Positions 43,248 to 52,256 of a stretch of DNA of 64,000 nucleotides are shown in pieces (within the stretch, counting starts at the first letter, position 1; every line of letters starts with the position of its first letter). The stretch is from Lachnospiraceae bacterium NK3A20 (GTDB lineage: Bacteria > Bacillota > Clostridia > Lachnospirales > Lachnospiraceae): contig FNQX01000009.1 in NCBI GenBank assembly GCA_900107575.1, positions 62,001 through 126,000 of the forward strand, read 5' to 3'. Both the position numbers and the translations under genes were made by a program. The notes beneath the pieces are model-generated. The model searched no databases. It had not been told where the DNA came from and was given only the letters and a program-made list of their open reading frames with translations.

Positions 43248-44270
43248 TCAGCGTTCTCTGTAGTCTTCTCCCTCTGGCACTGCCTCATCCGAGTACGGTG
43301 CGTAGTCTTCGAAGCCTTCCTCCTCACGGCGGGGAAGGCGCCTGGAAGTATTGATCTGTTTCACCGTCCGGCGCGGCGCGATATAGGAATTCTTCGGCAC
43401 CGCTCTGACATAGTAATAGTAGTCGTCATCCTCGAACTGCGTATCCTCCACGCGGCTGTAATCCAGGTTGAACGCGAAGAAGGTGATCACCACACCGACA
43501 AGGGCTGCCAGAATGCAGCCGCCCAAGGCGCCCGCGATATTGATGTTCGTGGAATAAATCATGTCGCCGATGAGCAGGATGATGATCTGCAGAACGGCAC
43601 CCGCAGCTGAGGCGATGTACCAGGAATAGCGGATCATAAGGCGTCTCAGCACATAGACAAGGGCAGCGGAAGCGGCCATGGAGATGACCATGACGATCAT
43701 GGTCTTGTTCTGCAGCAGCCCGTCAATGACGAAGCGGAAACGCGCAATCGTATCTCCTTCCTCGGCGGTTGCACCGATCGTCGCCGCGTTCTCGGAGACA
43801 AAGCCAATGAAACTCACGACGACCATGCCGAGCGCCGCCGTGATCCCGCTGGTCGCGGAGAACAGCAGACCGCCCGCCACAGGCAGAACCTGCGGAACAC
43901 CGAGCATCGACAGGGCCGGCGCCAGGACAAAGAGGATACCGTCCTTCGGCTGGAAACGGAAATAGAGCAGGAACATCAGAAGGAACAGGATGAGTCCCAC
44001 GACCGCAGCTTCCAGCGACAGCGTATAGAGCTGCACAATGATGACAACCGCAAGGATCGCGATGACGGCACCGGCAGGGATCAGGGTGCAGACAAGCGCG
44101 ATGATCGCCGACAAAAGGGGGCTGGTCAGCGTCTCCTGGTAGCCGATCCTGCCATTGATGAATACCATGGACAGGAACACCGCAGCGAAACGCAGTACCA
44201 TGATGAAAATGCTGCTGTACTGTTTATATACAGATATGATGCGATCTCTCACTTCCAGTAACGTACTCAT
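43248..44270 (-). CDS. Uncharacterised polytopic membrane protein upstream of cdaA
   Basis: 340 residues, not recognised as a named family. About eight to nine hydrophobic helices occupy residues 20-270, with an inward loop rich in Glu and Asp near 165-175 (ATAEEGDTIARFRF). The cytoplasmic tail (270-340) starts with FEDDDYYYYVRAVPK, a cluster of acidic and Tyr residues, then basic and acidic patches. It is co-transcribed with cdaA (five-base gap) and with the small membrane protein gene. A role with the c-di-AMP enzyme is inference from position only. Confidence 0.75.
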   Translation of the reverse strand: MSTLLEVRDRIISVYKQYSSIFIMVLRFAAVFLSMVFINGRIGYQETLTSPLLSAIIALVCTLIPAGAVIAILAVVIIVQLYTLSLEAAVVGLILFLLMFLLYFRFQPKDGILFVLAPALSMLGVPQVLPVAGGLLFSATSGITAALGMVVVSFIGFVSENAATIGATAEEGDTIARFRFVIDGLLQNKTMIVMVISMAASAALVYVLRRLMIRYSWYIASAAGAVLQIIILLIGDMIYSTNINIAGALGGCILAALVGVVITFFAFNLDYSRVEDTQFEDDDYYYYVRAVPKNSYIAPRRTVKQINTSRRLPRREEEGFEDYAPYSDEAVPEGEDYRER

Positions 44271-44276
44271 GTCGGA

Positions 44277-44675
44277 TTACTCGTCCTCTTCTTGGTGATA
44301 GCTCGCCGACAGCCTCTTCAGCTCCCGGTAGTAACGGTTCAGATGCTTCCTCGCGTGATCGTATCGCCAGGAGTACACGAGGTAAGTAATGAACAGGAAT
44401 ACAGCAAGGAAGATGATATAAGCGGCAATGACTCGGAACACAAACGAAGACAGGTCCATGCTGTAAACGGTCAGCATCAGCTCCTCGAAATTGTAGAAGG
44501 CTACCACGATCACCAGGAGAACGAAGGTGATGGTGGCGCAGATAAAGGAGTGCAGGAACTGGCTGCCGATATAGTCACTCTTGAAATATCCGTTGATCTT
44601 CTCATCCGCGATCCCGTCCGTCTTCTCGTAGATGGACATCTTCGTCATGAGCCTGACCCTTTGTTCGTTGATCAT
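44277..44675 (-). CDS. Small two-helix membrane protein
   Basis: 132 residues, unrecognised. Two transmembrane segments (about 42-60 and 80-103) separated by a short outward loop (FEELMLTVYSMDLSS), then a charged cytoplasmic helix with Arg, Lys, His and Tyr (about 104-132). The ATG overlaps the comF stop (ATGA) with GGGGAAAG eight bases upstream. Six bases separate it from the polytopic protein gene; the pair may form one complex. Confidence 0.75.
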   Translation of the reverse strand: MINEQRVRLMTKMSIYEKTDGIADEKINGYFKSDYIGSQFLHSFICATITFVLLVIVVAFYNFEELMLTVYSMDLSSFVFRVIAAYIIFLAVFLFITYLVYSWRYDHARKHLNRYYRELKRLSASYHQEEDE

Positions 44676-45418
44676 AAATGACTTTCCCCGATTGCCAGTG
44701 TGCAGAAATATACAGAGGCAGCACCTGCCTGCAGGAGCTGATCCGCGCAGGCGTCTATGGTAGAGCCTGTCGTATAGATATCATCGGTCAGCATAATACG
44801 CATAGATTTTACATCACTTCCAGGGACAATAAAAGCGTTTTTCAATTTTTTCTGGCGCTCCAAAGCGTTGAGACTGCGCAGAAATGGCGTATTCTTAACC
44901 CGCAAAAGGCAGTCGCTCCGGCAGGGAATGCCGCAAAGATCTGAGATCTTTTCAGCAAGAAGAGCGGCTTGATTGTACCCCCGCTCCCTAAGGCGCTCCG
45001 CCGAGGAGGGCACGGGAATGATAAGGTCTGGCGGCTCGTTTCGGAACTCTTCTCTGATCTTCTCCGCCATGACCGTACCGAAAAAGTCAGCGTATTCCGC
45101 CCTGCCCTCGAATTTAAACCGGTAGATGGCCCCGGAGATACTGCGGTAGGTGTAGACGGCGCAGCCGCGAATATACCGGTGCCGCAGCCTCCTGCAGTCC
45201 GCGCAGTATTCCGCGTACGGATCCTCAAGCGGCTTCCCGCATTTGGCGCAGACGGGGCCGTCGATCGGGTGGAGCTGATCCCTGCATTCGTCGCAAATGA
45301 GGGCGCCGTATGGTTTCACCGGCCGGTCGCAGACGGGGCACCTTCGTGGAAACAGCAGGTCCCCCAAGAGCTCTGCCGCACGGCGCATTTTCTCTGGTTG
45401 TCGTTTATCCCAGTTCAC
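44672..45418 (-). CDS. ComF family protein (phosphoribosyltransferase-like)
   Basis: 248 residues. N-terminal zinc-binding Cys clusters (FPRRCPVCD, CDECRD, CAKCGK, CADCRR) and a C-terminal phosphoribosyltransferase-like domain whose PRPP loop reads MLTDDIYTTGSTID. ComF homologues assist DNA uptake by binding single-stranded DNA and primosomal factors, but most in clostridia are unstudied. The GTG at 45418 overlaps recD2 by 14 bases, with AAGGA nine bases upstream; an ATG 30 bases later is an alternative. Confidence 0.86.
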   Translation of the reverse strand: MNWDKRQPEKMRRAAELLGDLLFPRRCPVCDRPVKPYGALICDECRDQLHPIDGPVCAKCGKPLEDPYAEYCADCRRLRHRYIRGCAVYTYRSISGAIYRFKFEGRAEYADFFGTVMAEKIREEFRNEPPDLIIPVPSSAERLRERGYNQAALLAEKISDLCGIPCRSDCLLRVKNTPFLRSLNALERQKKLKNAFIVPGSDVKSMRIMLTDDIYTTGSTIDACADQLLQAGAASVYFCTLAIGESHL

Positions 45419-47927
45419 ACAGCCTGTCCTTCAGCCCGGTGTAACGGGTATTCTGCCTGACGTTCGCCGCCATCTCACGCACGGTGTCGGAACTGCCAAG
45501 GATCACAACACACTTCTTCGCCCTCGTCACCGCCGTGTACAAAAGGTTACGGTAGAACAGCGTCCTGGGCCCGGAGAGGAGCGGCAGGATGACGGCCGGG
45601 TACTCCGAGCCCTGCGATTTGTGCACAGTGATGGCGTAGGCCAGCTCCAGGTCATCGAGGTTTCCGAAGGGATAGTGGACCACCTTGTTGTCATCGAACC
45701 GGATGAGGAGAATCTGCCTGTGTTCATCAATGGAGAGAATCACCCCGAAGTCTCCGTTGAAGATTCCGGTTCCCTTGTCGATCGGGAGGTTGAAATTGCC
45801 CGGCACCTCCCACTCCAGCTGGTAGTTGTTCCGCATCTGCATGACCTTGTCGCCTTCGCGGAAGGTCACCTCGTGTGCCTGGTATTCCCGCTTGTCCGGT
45901 GCCGCCGGATTCAGCACGCTCTGCAGCACCTCGTTCAGCCGCAGCGCGCCGAGTGCGCCCTTGCGCATCGGGGTGAGCACCTGGATCTCCGACGCCGCAC
46001 AGTGCACATAGCCCGGCAGCATCTGCTGCATCAGCATCACGATGTGTTTATAAATGACGTTAGGGTCACGCCGCTCCAGGATGAAAAAGTCCCTGCTCTT
46101 CTTGTTGTCCAGAACAAGCGGCTCACCGTCCAGAATGCGGTGCGCGTTCATGATGATATCGCTCCGGGAAGCCTGCCGGAAGATTTTACGGAGCATCACC
46201 GTCCGGAATCTGCCGGAGTCGATCATATCCTGCAATATTCTGCCCGGTCCGACCGACGGCAGCTGATTCACGTCGCCGACCATGATGAGCTTCGTGCCCG
46301 GCCGGATCGCCTTGAGCAGCGCGTAGAACAGATAGATGTCCACCATCGACATCTCGTCGATGATCACGGCGTCCGCTTCCAGCGGGTTGTTCTCGTCGCG
46401 GTCGAAATTGTACGGTGTGAAGCGTCGTTTCTCCGCCTCCGACACATCCCCCATCGCCTTGTAGCCGAGGAGCCGGTGTATTGTTGTGGCTTCATACCCG
46501 GTCGCTTCCGTCATGCGCTTCGCCGCTCTCCCCGTCGGTGCCGCGAGGAGCACAGACTTCACGTTGGAGATGAAATAGCGGATGATCGTGTTGATCGTCG
46601 TCGTCTTGCCGGTGCCGGGGCCGCCGGAAATGAGCAGGATCCCCCCGTTGACCGCCTGCAGCACCGCCTGCCGCTGCAGCTCGTCCAGCTCAATGCCCTC
46701 GTTGTCCTCAATCTCGCGGATGAGGCGGAGAACCTCTTCGTCTGTTCCCGTTTGCGCCGGAGCGCGGTCCAGCTCCAAAAGGCGCTTTGCGATCTGCTGC
46801 TCAATGCGGAAGGCGGAGGCACTGTACACCTGCACCTCTTCTCCCCTACCCAGTGCCGCGCATTTTGCGGCACCCGCAGGCGAAATCCGCGCAGGCGGTT
46901 TCGCCTGTATCGGGGCCTCGGGGACGCTTGCGTCACCGAGGCTCGTTTGGAAGGGACGCATCGGCGTCACTTCCAAACTGCTCTCCTCCATATCCTCCGG
47001 CATGGGGAAGAAGCCCTCTTCCTCAGGGTCGTCGGCAGGATCCACAGCCGCGGCTGTTGCCGTAGCCGTGGCCGGCGCAGAAGCTGCCGGCGCGGAGTTC
47101 CCCACGGAAGAGTCCGTGCCAAGAGACTTCACCCGGATGATGACCTTCCGCTCCATCGCAAGGTTGTCCAGCTGGATGTCGATGGACTCCTCCGGCACCT
47201 TCAGCAGTTCTCTCGTCCTCTGAATGAGGATGGGCCTTGGCAGATAGCTGGAGCCTTCGCCCAGCGTCTGTGAGAGACAGTAGAGGATGCCGCTGCGGAT
47301 GCGGAAATCGGAGTCCGGCAGGATACCGATCCTGGTCGCGATCTCATCTGCCCTCGCAAAGCCAATGCCGTCGATGTCCTCCGCGAGCCGGTACGGGTTC
47401 TCTTTGAGTATCCCGTACATCTCCATGCCGTAGGTGTCCCAGATGCGGATCGCCTGCCGGTTGGAGATGCCGTAGCGCTGCAGGAACAGGAGCGCGTCCC
47501 GCACGTCCCGTTTCTCCTCGACCTGCGCCGCGATCTCGCGCGCGATCCGCTCACTGATGCCCCGAACCTCGGAGAGACGCTCCGGCTCCTCATCCAGAAT
47601 GCGCATGGTGTCGTCGCCGAATTTTACGAGAATGCGCTTTGCGAGTGTCTCGCCGATGCCCTTGATGGCACCGGATGAGAGATAGCGGAATACCGCCTGC
47701 CGGTCCTCCGGTGCACACGGCTCATAGGTAGAGACTTTCAGCTGCTGCCCGTAGACGGGGTGTTCCACGAACTCCCCCGTCACCTTGCAGCTCTCGCCCT
47801 CGCCGATCGCCGCAGGGAAGCCCGTGCAGGTGATCTCCTCCCCTTCACAGTTCACCTGGAAGACGGTGTACGCGTTCTCATTGTTCCTGTATATGATTTG
47901 TGAGACGTAGCCTTTGAATTCTCTCAT
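45405..47927 (-). CDS. recD2: RecD2 helicase (RecD-like, without RecBC) with an in-frame palindromic element
   Basis: 840 residues. N-terminal OB/helix-hairpin-helix region (about 1-290, with SSGAIKGIGETLAKRIL and LSEVRGISERIA), then a linker, then a 1A/2A helicase core: GGPGTGKTTT Walker A (near 410), IDEMSMVDIYLF Walker B, and the C-terminal VHKSQGSEYPAV and LYTAVTRAKK motifs. A 5'-3' helicase acting in mismatch or replication repair. Residues about 317-360 are encoded by a 132-bp palindromic element and have no counterpart in the family; the preceding Ala/Thr-rich linker (about 270-305) is also unusual. The ATG at 47927 fits the family start but has no visible ribosome site. Confidence 0.92.
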   Translation of the reverse strand: MREFKGYVSQIIYRNNENAYTVFQVNCEGEEITCTGFPAAIGEGESCKVTGEFVEHPVYGQQLKVSTYEPCAPEDRQAVFRYLSSGAIKGIGETLAKRILVKFGDDTMRILDEEPERLSEVRGISERIAREIAAQVEEKRDVRDALLFLQRYGISNRQAIRIWDTYGMEMYGILKENPYRLAEDIDGIGFARADEIATRIGILPDSDFRIRSGILYCLSQTLGEGSSYLPRPILIQRTRELLKVPEESIDIQLDNLAMERKVIIRVKSLGTDSSVGNSAPAASAPATATATAAAVDPADDPEEEGFFPMPEDMEESSLEVTPMRPFQTSLGDASVPEAPIQAKPPARISPAGAAKCAALGRGEEVQVYSASAFRIEQQIAKRLLELDRAPAQTGTDEEVLRLIREIEDNEGIELDELQRQAVLQAVNGGILLISGGPGTGKTTTINTIIRYFISNVKSVLLAAPTGRAAKRMTEATGYEATTIHRLLGYKAMGDVSEAEKRRFTPYNFDRDENNPLEADAVIIDEMSMVDIYLFYALLKAIRPGTKLIMVGDVNQLPSVGPGRILQDMIDSGRFRTVMLRKIFRQASRSDIIMNAHRILDGEPLVLDNKKSRDFFILERRDPNVIYKHIVMLMQQMLPGYVHCAASEIQVLTPMRKGALGALRLNEVLQSVLNPAAPDKREYQAHEVTFREGDKVMQMRNNYQLEWEVPGNFNLPIDKGTGIFNGDFGVILSIDEHRQILLIRFDDNKVVHYPFGNLDDLELAYAITVHKSQGSEYPAVILPLLSGPRTLFYRNLLYTAVTRAKKCVVILGSSDTVREMAANVRQNTRYTGLKDRLCELG
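46847..46978 (-). repeat. Four-hairpin palindromic element, copy B, inside recD2
   Basis: 132 bp, exactly 44 codons. On minus it reads from GTTTGGAAG to CTGGGTA and matches the copy at 48001-48147 over nearly its whole length in opposite orientation. Hairpins: GTTTGGAAG/CTTCCAAAC with inner GACGC/GCGTC; CCTCGG/CCGAGG with inner GACGC/GCGTC; AGGCGAAA/TTTCGCCT with inner CCGC/GCGG; GTGCCGC/GCGGCAC. Confidence 0.88.
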
Positions 47928-47951
47928 GAACAACAGACGTGCGCCAACGCG

Positions 47952-47994
47952 CATAAGAAAAGGGAAAGACCTCTCGCGTGGGAGATCTTTCCCT
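47952..47994 (-). terminator. Terminator of mreB
   Basis: AGGGAAAGA pairs with TCTTTCCCT (47961-47969, 47986-47994) and is followed by TTTCTTATG on minus, 25 bases before the recD2 start. Confidence 0.78.
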
Positions 47995-48000
47995 GATGAA

Positions 48001-48147
48001 GTTTGGAAGTCCTGCTGATGCAGTCCTTCCAAACGATCCTCGGTGACGCAAGCGTCCCCGAGGCCCCGATACATGCGAAATCGCCTGCGCGGTGAATCGC
48101 TTTAGCGATTTCGCATGCGGGTGCCGCGAAGAACGCGGCACTGGGTA
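48001..48147 (+). repeat. Four-hairpin palindromic element, copy A, between mreB and recD2
   Basis: 147 bp. Same four hairpins as copy B, with a 15-bp longer third module: ATGCGAAATCGC/GCGATTTCGCAT (12 bp) and GTGCCGCG/CGCGGCAC. The central run from CCTCGGTGACGC through GAGGCCCCGATACA is identical in both copies. Confidence 0.88.
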
Positions 48148-48163
48148 TAAATTACAGAACCTG

Positions 48164-49165
48164 TCAGCCTTCGATCCCGGCGCTGCCGGCGATGAATTCG
48201 ACGTATTTGCCGGTGCCGACGGCAACCGCCGTCATGGGGTCCTCGGCGGTGACCGCGCTGATGCCGGTCTTGCTGGTGATCAGCTCCTCCAGTCCGGAGA
48301 GGAGGGAACCGCCACCCGTCAGCACGATGCCGCGGTCCGCGATGTCTGCCGCGAGTTCCGGCGGCGTCTTCTCCAGTACGCTGTGCACCGCCTCCACGAT
48401 CTGGTTGGTCGGCTCGCGCAGCGCCTCCTCCGTCTCAGAAGAGGAGACCTTGATCGTGCGGGGAAGGCCGGTGACAAGGTTTCTGCCTCTCACCTCCGTA
48501 TAGCGCTCCTCCGCCTGTGGGTAGCAGCTGCCGATCTTGATCTTGATATCCTCCGCCGTTCTCTCGCCGACGAGAAGATTGTATTTCTTCCTCATGTAGC
48601 GGACGATGGCGTCATCGAAATCATCTCCCGCGACCTTGATGGACGTGGAGACTACCGTGCCGCCCAGGGAGATCACCGCGATGTCCGTCGTGCCGCCGCC
48701 GATGTCAACGACCATGTTGCCGCAGGGCTTTGAGATGTCGATACCCGCACCGATCGCAGCCGCGATTGGCTCCTCGATAATGAAGACCTCCCGGGCGCCT
48801 GCCTGGAATGTCGCATCCTCGACCGCCTTCTTCTCCACCTCCGTGACCTGGCTGGGAACGCAGACCGCGATGCGGGGCTTGCGGAAGGTACGCCTGCCCA
48901 CCGCCTTCTGGATGAAATATTTCATCATCTTTTCTGTAACCGTGTAGTCGGAGATCACGCCCTGGCGCAGGGGACGAACCGCCACGATGTTGCCGGGCGT
49001 TCTGCCCAGCATGAGCCGCGCGTCCTCGCCGATGGCCTTGATCTTGTTGGTGTCACGGTCGAACGCGACAACGGAGGGCTCTTTTAGAACCACTCCCCTG
49101 CCTCTGATATATACGAGCACGCTGGCGGTGCCCAGATCAATTCCAATGTCCGAATGCTGCATCAT
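48164..49165 (-). CDS. mreB: Rod-shape-determining actin homologue MreB
   Basis: 333 residues of the actin fold: phosphate-1 IGIDLGTASVLVYI, phosphate-2 VVDIGGGTTDIAVISLGG, and adenosine motif LTGGGSLLSGLEEL. Polymerises under the membrane and guides wall synthesis. No mreC or mreD neighbour; a stand-alone paralogue such as Mbl is possible. Upstream AGGAAACGG serves the first of two consecutive ATG codons. Confidence 0.93.
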   Translation of the reverse strand: MMQHSDIGIDLGTASVLVYIRGRGVVLKEPSVVAFDRDTNKIKAIGEDARLMLGRTPGNIVAVRPLRQGVISDYTVTEKMMKYFIQKAVGRRTFRKPRIAVCVPSQVTEVEKKAVEDATFQAGAREVFIIEEPIAAAIGAGIDISKPCGNMVVDIGGGTTDIAVISLGGTVVSTSIKVAGDDFDDAIVRYMRKKYNLLVGERTAEDIKIKIGSCYPQAEERYTEVRGRNLVTGLPRTIKVSSSETEEALREPTNQIVEAVHSVLEKTPPELAADIADRGIVLTGGGSLLSGLEELITSKTGISAVTAEDPMTAVAVGTGKYVEFIAGSAGIEG

Positions 49166-49254
49166 TACCGTTTCCTATCCTTGTGATTACGGCGCCGGAA
49201 CCTGTATCGCACAGGGCTGCGCAACTAATAGTATAGACTAGCGGCAGGCGCTTT

Positions 49255-52227
49255 TCAAAGAGAGAACGATGAATTCTTCCTCTCCGCATCCTTCTCCAGC
49301 ATCTTGTGGACATAGTAGCCGGTGTAGGAGGCGTGATTCTCTGCGATCTCCTCGGGTGTTCCGGCAGCGACGACCGTACCGCCGCCATCCCCGCCTTCGG
49401 GGCCCATGTCAATGATGTAATCCGCCGTCTTGATAACGTCCAGGTTGTGTTCGATGACGACGACACTGTTGCCGTTCTCGACGAGCTTGTGCAGGATCTC
49501 GGTAAGCTTCCGCACGTCCTCGAAGTGGAGGCCGGTCGTCGGCTCATCCAGAATGTAGATGGTCCTGCCGGTGCTGCGGCGAGACAGCTCTGCCGCGAGC
49601 TTGATGCGCTGCGCCTCACCGCCGGAGAGCTCGGTTGAGGGCTGGCCCAGCTTCACGTAGCCCAGTCCCACGTCGTAGAGCGTCTGAATCTTGTTCCGGA
49701 TCGACGGCACGTTCTCGAAGAACTTCACCGCCTCCTCGATCGTCATGTCCAGCACGTCGTAGATGCTCTTGCCCTTGTATTTCACCTCGAGGGTCTCTTT
49801 GTTATAGCGCTTGCCGCCGCAGACCTCGCACGGCGCGTAAACATCAGGCAGAAAGTGCATCTCGATTTTGATGATGCCGTCACCCTGGCAGGCCTCGCAC
49901 CGTCCGCCCTTCACGTTGAAGGAGAACCGGCCCTTGCTGTAGCCCCGCGCCTTCGCGTCCGGCGTGCCCGCGAACAGGTCGCGGATGAGGTCGAAGACAC
50001 CGGTGTAGGTTGCGGGATTCGAGCGCGGCGTGCGGCCGATCGGCGACTGGTCAATGTCAATCACCTTGTCCAGCTGCTCGATGCCGTCGATGCCGTCGCA
50101 CGGTCCGGGAATGGTTCTCGCGCGGTTGAGATCACGCGCGAGCTGTTTATACAGGATCTCGTTGACGAGGGAGCTCTTGCCGGAGCCGGATACACCGGTG
50201 ACCAGGCAGAGGACGCCGAGCGGGATCTTCACGTCGATGTGTTTTAAGTTATTCATGGCGGCGCCGTGAACGGTGAGCCACCCGGAAGGCTCTCTTCGAA
50301 CCTCGGGCACCGGGATGAAGCGCTTCCCCGAGAGGTACTGTCCCGTCACCGACCGGGGATTCTGCATGATCTCTTCCGCCGTGCCACAGGCCACCACTTC
50401 TCCGCCGTGGCTGCCGGCGCCGGGGCCGATGTCCACGATATAGTCCGCCGCACGCATGGTGTCCTCGTCATGTTCGACAACGAGCACCGAGTTCCGCATG
50501 TCTCGGAGATTCTTCAGCGTGTGCAGGAGCTTGTCATTGTCCCTCTGGTGCAGGCCGATGCTGGGCTCGTCCAGAATGTAGCAGACGCCGACCAGGCCGG
50601 AGCCGATCTGTGTCGCGAGACGGATGCGCTGCGCTTCGCCGCCCGAGAGGGTCGCCGTTGCGCGGGCAAGCGTCAGATAGTCGAGGCCGACGTCGACGAG
50701 GAACTTCACGCGCGCCTGGATTTCCCTGAGGATCTGACTGCCGATGAACTGCTGCTGCTCGGAAAGGGAGAGATTCCGGATGAAATCCAGAAGGTCCCGG
50801 ATGGAGAGGCAGGTGACATCGTAGATGTTCCGGTCTCCCACCGTGACCGCGAGCGACTCCCTGCGCAGTCTCTTCCCGCCGCAGGTCTTGCAGGGGCTGA
50901 TGTTCATGTACTGCTCGTACTCCTGTTTCGTCCTGTCGGCGCTCGTCTCCTTGTATCTTCGGTAGGTGTTCTCGAGAAGACCCTCCCAGGTGATGCGGTA
51001 GGTGACCTTCGAGATGCTGGTCTGGCTCTTGTACTGAATGTCGAACTCGTCCGGTGCGCCGTCCATGATGACACTCTTCGCCTTATCGGAGAGCTCTTTC
51101 CAGGGCGTATCCAGAGAGAACCTGTATTTCTTCGCAAGGCCGGCCAGAAGGGCGTGCCCCCAGCTGTCATCCTTCACCGCGTTCCCCCAGCCGAGCACCG
51201 CGATGGCACCCTCGTTCAGAGACCTCGAATCATCCGGGATCATCAGATCCGGCGAGAATTCCATCTTGTAGCCGATGCCCGCGCAGTCCGGGCAGGCGCC
51301 GAACGGATTGTTGAACGAGAAGCTCCTCGGCTCGATCTCCGGAATGCTGATCCCGCAGTACGGGCAGGCGAAATTCTGAGAGAACTGCAGCAGCTCTCCG
51401 TCCAGCACCTGCACCTCGGCGAGTCCCTCCGCAAGGCCAAGCGCGTTCTCCAGAGAGTCCGCAAGCCTCTGATCAATGCCTTCCCGCACGACGAGGCGGT
51501 CGATGATGATCTCGATGTTGTGTTTCATATTCTTGTCGAGCGCGATGTCCTCCGCGTCCAGATCGTACTGGTTCCCATCGACGCGCACGCGGGCATAGCC
51601 GGCGCGTCTCGCCCGGTCGAATACCTTCTCGTGCCTGCCCTTTTTGCCCCGGACAACGGGTGCGAGGACGAGGATCTTCGTCTTCTCAGGGAGCTTCTTC
51701 ACCTGGTCCACCATCTGGTCGACGGTCTGTTTCGTGATCGGACGGCCGCAGTTCGGACAATGCGGAATGCCGATTCTCGCGTACAGGAGTCGGAAATAGT
51801 CGTAGATCTCCGTGACGGTACCGACGGTCGATCTGGGGTTGCGGTTCGTCGACTTCTGATCGATGGAAATAGCAGGCGAGAGGCCTTCTATTTTCTCTAC
51901 ATCCGGCTTCTCCATCTGGCCGAGGAACTGCCGCGCGTAGGAAGAGAGCGACTCCATGTACCGGCGCTGGCCTTCCGCGTAAATCGTATCGAAGGCAAGG
52001 CTGGACTTGCCGGAACCGGAGAGCCCAGTCAGAACGACCAGCTCATTCCGGGGAATCGTGACGTCAATGTCCTTCAGATTGTGCTCCCGCGCGCCATAGA
52101 TGCGGATGCAGTCTTCCTTGTCAATCTTTTTCCGCCGCTTTTCATCATTCGTCTTCTCACCCTGCGCCCTCAGCTCCGCCTCGGCGAGTGCCGGCCAGTA
52201 GTCCGGCTTTTTGATTTTCACTGCCAT
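49255..52227 (-). CDS. uvrA: Excinuclease ABC subunit A
   Basis: Damage-recognition ATPase of nucleotide excision repair. About 990 residues, somewhat longer than the usual 940-950. Two ABC modules with [20 protein letters not shown] and [15 protein letters not shown], zinc knuckles CPYCG-type and CEACQGDG...CEVCGGKRY, and signatures [12 protein letters not shown] and [22 protein letters not shown] precedes the start. It follows uvrB by 29 bases. Confidence 0.97.
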   Translation of the reverse strand: MAVKIKKPDYWPALAEAELRAQGEKTNDEKRRKKIDKEDCIRIYGAREHNLKDIDVTIPRNELVVLTGLSGSGKSSLAFDTIYAEGQRRYMESLSSYARQFLGQMEKPDVEKIEGLSPAISIDQKSTNRNPRSTVGTVTEIYDYFRLLYARIGIPHCPNCGRPITKQTVDQMVDQVKKLPEKTKILVLAPVVRGKKGRHEKVFDRARRAGYARVRVDGNQYDLDAEDIALDKNMKHNIEIIIDRLVVREGIDQRLADSLENALGLAEGLAEVQVLDGELLQFSQNFACPYCGISIPEIEPRSFSFNNPFGACPDCAGIGYKMEFSPDLMIPDDSRSLNEGAIAVLGWGNAVKDDSWGHALLAGLAKKYRFSLDTPWKELSDKAKSVIMDGAPDEFDIQYKSQTSISKVTYRITWEGLLENTYRRYKETSADRTKQEYEQYMNISPCKTCGGKRLRRESLAVTVGDRNIYDVTCLSIRDLLDFIRNLSLSEQQQFIGSQILREIQARVKFLVDVGLDYLTLARATATLSGGEAQRIRLATQIGSGLVGVCYILDEPSIGLHQRDNDKLLHTLKNLRDMRNSVLVVEHDEDTMRAADYIVDIGPGAGSHGGEVVACGTAEEIMQNPRSVTGQYLSGKRFIPVPEVRREPSGWLTVHGAAMNNLKHIDVKIPLGVLCLVTGVSGSGKSSLVNEILYKQLARDLNRARTIPGPCDGIDGIEQLDKVIDIDQSPIGRTPRSNPATYTGVFDLIRDLFAGTPDAKARGYSKGRFSFNVKGGRCEACQGDGIIKIEMHFLPDVYAPCEVCGGKRYNKETLEVKYKGKSIYDVLDMTIEEAVKFFENVPSIRNKIQTLYDVGLGYVKLGQPSTELSGGEAQRIKLAAELSRRSTGRTIYILDEPTTGLHFEDVRKLTEILHKLVENGNSVVVIEHNLDVIKTADYIIDMGPEGGDGGGTVVAAGTPEEIAENHASYTGYYVHKMLEKDAERKNSSFSL

Positions 52228-52256
52228 AATAACCTTTCTGTATTGATACGGCGCGC

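Noticed and set aside
45297-47273. Long plus-strand open frame of about 658 codons
   Set aside because: It lies entirely opposite recD2 and comF, has no family resemblance and is rich in Arg, His and Val as expected for antisense of a high-GC gene.
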